NCBI RefSeq assembly: GCF_025244745.1
Contig: NZ_CP104213.1
Span: 2,866,501 to 2,930,500 of the forward strand
Source of the DNA: Deinococcus rubellus
GTDB lineage: Bacteria; Deinococcota; Deinococci; Deinococcales; Deinococcaceae
Reading direction: 5' to 3'
Length of the DNA: 64,000 nucleotides
In this document: in pieces, positions 61,484 through 64,000 of the stretch
Layout of the letters: every line of letters starts with the position of its first letter
Position numbering within the stretch: position 1 is the stretch's first letter
The notes under the pieces: model-generated
Databases searched by the model: none
Seen by the model: the letters and a program-made list of their open reading frames with translations, nothing else
What the model was told of the DNA's origin: nothing
Translations under genes and position numbers: made by a program

Positions 61484-62341
61484 ATGACCCAATCTGATTC
61501 ACTCCCGACAAGTGCGGGGCCGCTCTACTCGCCGCGCACCGTGCGCGATCTGCTGGCCCGCTTCGAGCTGCGCCCCACCAAGAGCCTCGGCCAGAATTTT
61601 CTGATCGACGGCAATACCCTGCGTCTCATCGCCGAAGTCGGCGGGGCCGCGCCGGGCATCAGCGTGCTGGAAGTCGGGCCGGGCCTGGGCGTGCTGACCC
61701 GCGAACTGGCCGGGCGCGGCGCACAGGTCATCACCCTGGAAAAAGACGAGCGGCTGCGTCCGGTGCTGGCCGAAACCCTGGCGGGCCTGGACGTGCAGGT
61801 CGTCTGGGGCGACGCACTGACCTTCGACTACGCCTCGCTGCCGCCCGGCACGCGGGTCGTCGCCAATTTGCCGTATTACATTTCCACGGCGCTGCTCTCC
61901 CGCTTCATGCAGGCCCCCAGCATCGTCTCGGCCACCGTGCTGGTGCAGCGCGAGGTGGCTGTGCGGCTCGGCTCGCAACCCGGTCAGGACGGCTACGGTT
62001 ACCTCTCGGCGCTGGTTTCGCTGCACGGCAGCGCCCGCATCGTGCGCGACGTGGCAAAGGGGGCCTTCTTCCCCGCCCCAGATGTCACCAGCAGCATCGT
62101 CAAGCTGGAGTTCAGCGGAGACAAGCCCGACCCGGCCTTCGTGCGCTTTCTGGAAGCGGCCCTGCACCACCGCCGCAAGACCCTGCGCAACAACCTGCGG
62201 CTGGTCGGCTACGCGGGCACCGACATTGACGCGGCCATTCTCGGCGCGCGCCTGGGCGAGAGCGTGCGGGCCGAGGACGTGCCGCTCTCTCAGATGAACG
62301 AAGTATTCACGGCGCTGCCGCCACCAACTCCTGTAGACTGA
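61484..62341 (+). CDS. rsmA: 16S rRNA dimethyladenosine transferase
   Basis: The 285-residue enzyme dimethylates the paired adenines (A1518 and A1519) of the 16S rRNA 3' hairpin. The KSLGQNFLIDG entry, SAM motif LEVGPGLGVLTRELAGRG, LEKDERL, catalytic NLPYYISTALLSRFM and the helical C-terminal domain (HHRRKTLRNNLRL) are all present. The start is the ATG at 61484. It is divergent from the TPR gene. Confidence 0.95.
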   Translation: MTQSDSLPTSAGPLYSPRTVRDLLARFELRPTKSLGQNFLIDGNTLRLIAEVGGAAPGISVLEVGPGLGVLTRELAGRGAQVITLEKDERLRPVLAETLAGLDVQVVWGDALTFDYASLPPGTRVVANLPYYISTALLSRFMQAPSIVSATVLVQREVAVRLGSQPGQDGYGYLSALVSLHGSARIVRDVAKGAFFPAPDVTSSIVKLEFSGDKPDPAFVRFLEAALHHRRKTLRNNLRLVGYAGTDIDAAILGARLGESVRAEDVPLSQMNEVFTALPPPTPVD

Positions 62342-62518
62342 CGGTCTCACTTTCATTCACTGCCGTCTCCCGCTGTGCGGGCGCACGCGCCGCTCCCACG
62401 TGGGCAGGAGTCGCCGTGTATGATGGGCGGTAAGCGTACTGAAGACGGAAATTCTCCCCGCAGCGTGGTGGGTTCAAGTCTGGACGTGCTGAGCGGTGCG
62501 CGGGTGTGGAGGAAGACA

Positions 62519-63439
<921 letters not shown>

Positions 63440-63455
63440 GTCTCATAGAAACACC

Positions 63456-63492
63456 AACGCGGCCAGTGCTTCCTCGCTCTGGCCGCGTTTTT
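63456..63492 (+). terminator. Terminator of the PfkB-family kinase gene
   Basis: AACGCGGCCAG (63456-63466) pairs perfectly with CTGGCCGCGTT (63479-63489), with T continuing to 63492. The stem also ends 19 bases from the convergent transporter stop, with no T-run in that direction. Confidence 0.8.
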
Positions 63493-63510
63493 CTGTGTTC
63501 CAATGCTGCA

Positions 63511-64000
63511 TTACAGCAGTTGCGCGGCCTTCATGCACAGCCAGCCGAGCGCCGTGCAGGTGGGCAGGGTGATGATCCAGGCGACGACGATGCGGCCCGC
63601 AACCTGCCAGCGCACCGCCTTGAAGCCCTTGGTGGCCCCCACGCCCATGATGCTGGTCGAGATGACGTGGGTGGTGCTGACTGGGATGCCCAGGGCGCTG
63701 GCCCCCTCGATGATGACGGCGGCGCTCATCTCGGCGACGAAGCCGTCGATGGGCCGCAGTTCGACCACCCCGAAGCCCATCGTCTTGATGATCCGCCAGC
63801 CGCCCACCGCCGTACCCAGGCCCATCGCCGACGCCGCCGCCAGAATGATCCACAGCGGCACGTTGCCGAGCTGGGTGCCCAGGTAGGTCGAGACCGCCAG
63901 CGTCATGATGCCCATGGTTTTCTGGGCGTCGTTGCCGCCGTGACTGTAGGCCATGAACGCCGCCGAGAGAATCTGCAAGCGCCCGAAGACCCGCGTGACG
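63511..64000 (-). CDS. pit: PiT-family inorganic phosphate transporter, C-terminal part (runs off window)
   Basis: About 163 C-terminal residues are visible. They contain the PiT repeat motif SHGGNDAQKTMGI, GGWRIIKTMGFGVVELRPIDGFVAEMSAA, and the second motif ALGIPVSTTHVISTSIMGVG, ending in a hydrophobic helix. PiT proteins import phosphate, often as a metal complex, with protons or sodium. The open frame continues past the right edge without a start. Confidence 0.92.
   Translation of the reverse strand, partial: VTRVFGRLQILSAAFMAYSHGGNDAQKTMGIMTLAVSTYLGTQLGNVPLWIILAAASAMGLGTAVGGWRIIKTMGFGVVELRPIDGFVAEMSAAVIIEGASALGIPVSTTHVISTSIMGVGATKGFKAVRWQVAGRIVVAWIITLPTCTALGWLCMKAAQLL

Noticed and set aside
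62464..62480. tRNA-like GGGTTCAAGTC
   Set aside because: No acceptor stem or anticodon arm can be paired around it; it lies in the leader of the PfkB-family kinase gene.

Overview
The window reads as a chromosomal segment of a high-GC Deinococcus. This rests on the overall gene set (HPII-type catalase, SbcCD, bifunctional NAD(P)HX repair enzyme, two long acyl-CoA dehydrogenases, MEP-pathway genes). It also rests on a promoter habit known from this genus: a TANNNT -10 box 5-8 bases before the start codon, which implies leaderless mRNAs. The genus call is inference from gene content; no rRNA or tRNA gene was found.

Layout. 1-9.5 kb: the 5' part of an IS200/IS605 element (TnpB running off the left edge, TnpA lacking its tyrosine segment), a decayed PadR-like fragment, an acyl-CoA dehydrogenase, an IS110 element with a candidate bridge RNA, a PEBP-like/beta-propeller/Hanks-kinase group, a MaoC hydratase, and an SDR gene split by a 977-bp IS5-family element. 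9.5-15.8 kb: a coupled acyl-CoA dehydrogenase/hydrolase/DUF6636 operon divergent from a zinc alcohol dehydrogenase, then Nudix and cysteine synthase. 15.8-18.4 kb: a DUF4388 gene whose stop codon was hit by a second IS type, followed 3 bp later by an identical inverted copy of the 977-bp IS.

18.5-37.4 kb: katE, a lipoprotein, an RNA m5U methyltransferase, HAD/acpS, a hydroxyacid dehydrogenase/GNAT operon, secreted cyclophilin, cytochrome c, threonine aldolase, CPBP and YIP1 membrane proteins, a YczE-like protein, sbcD-sbcC, a hydrolase, a phosphoribosyltransferase and tatA. 37.4-40.4 kb: an AT-rich non-coding island followed by a glycosyltransferase and UDP-galactopyranose mutase. 40.4-47.4 kb: a 3'-nucleotidase and the fadB/hydrolase/fadA beta-oxidation operon. 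47.7-53 kb: ATP-grasp and AIM24, a cell-wall amidase, Nudix and YigZ. 53-56.3 kb: a tightly coupled operon of a 102-aa unknown, ubiX, ispD and ispE, then exonuclease III. 56.3-64 kb: hrpB with a terminal frameshift, nnrD/TPR divergent from rsmA, a PfkB kinase and the end of a phosphate transporter.

Themes. Fatty-acid degradation is spread over three loci (1.4, 10.7-12.5 and 42.4-47.3 kb), with candidate operators nearby. The first 18 kb has taken several recent insertions: both 977-bp copies and the 915-bp element have intact target duplications, and one disrupted gene can be rebuilt exactly. I see no CRISPR array, prophage or recognisable new defence system. The least explained items are the 102-aa/ubiX/ispD/ispE operon, the PEBP/propeller/kinase group, the symmetric divergent promoter at 61.45 kb, the unassigned palindromes, and the IS110 RNA.
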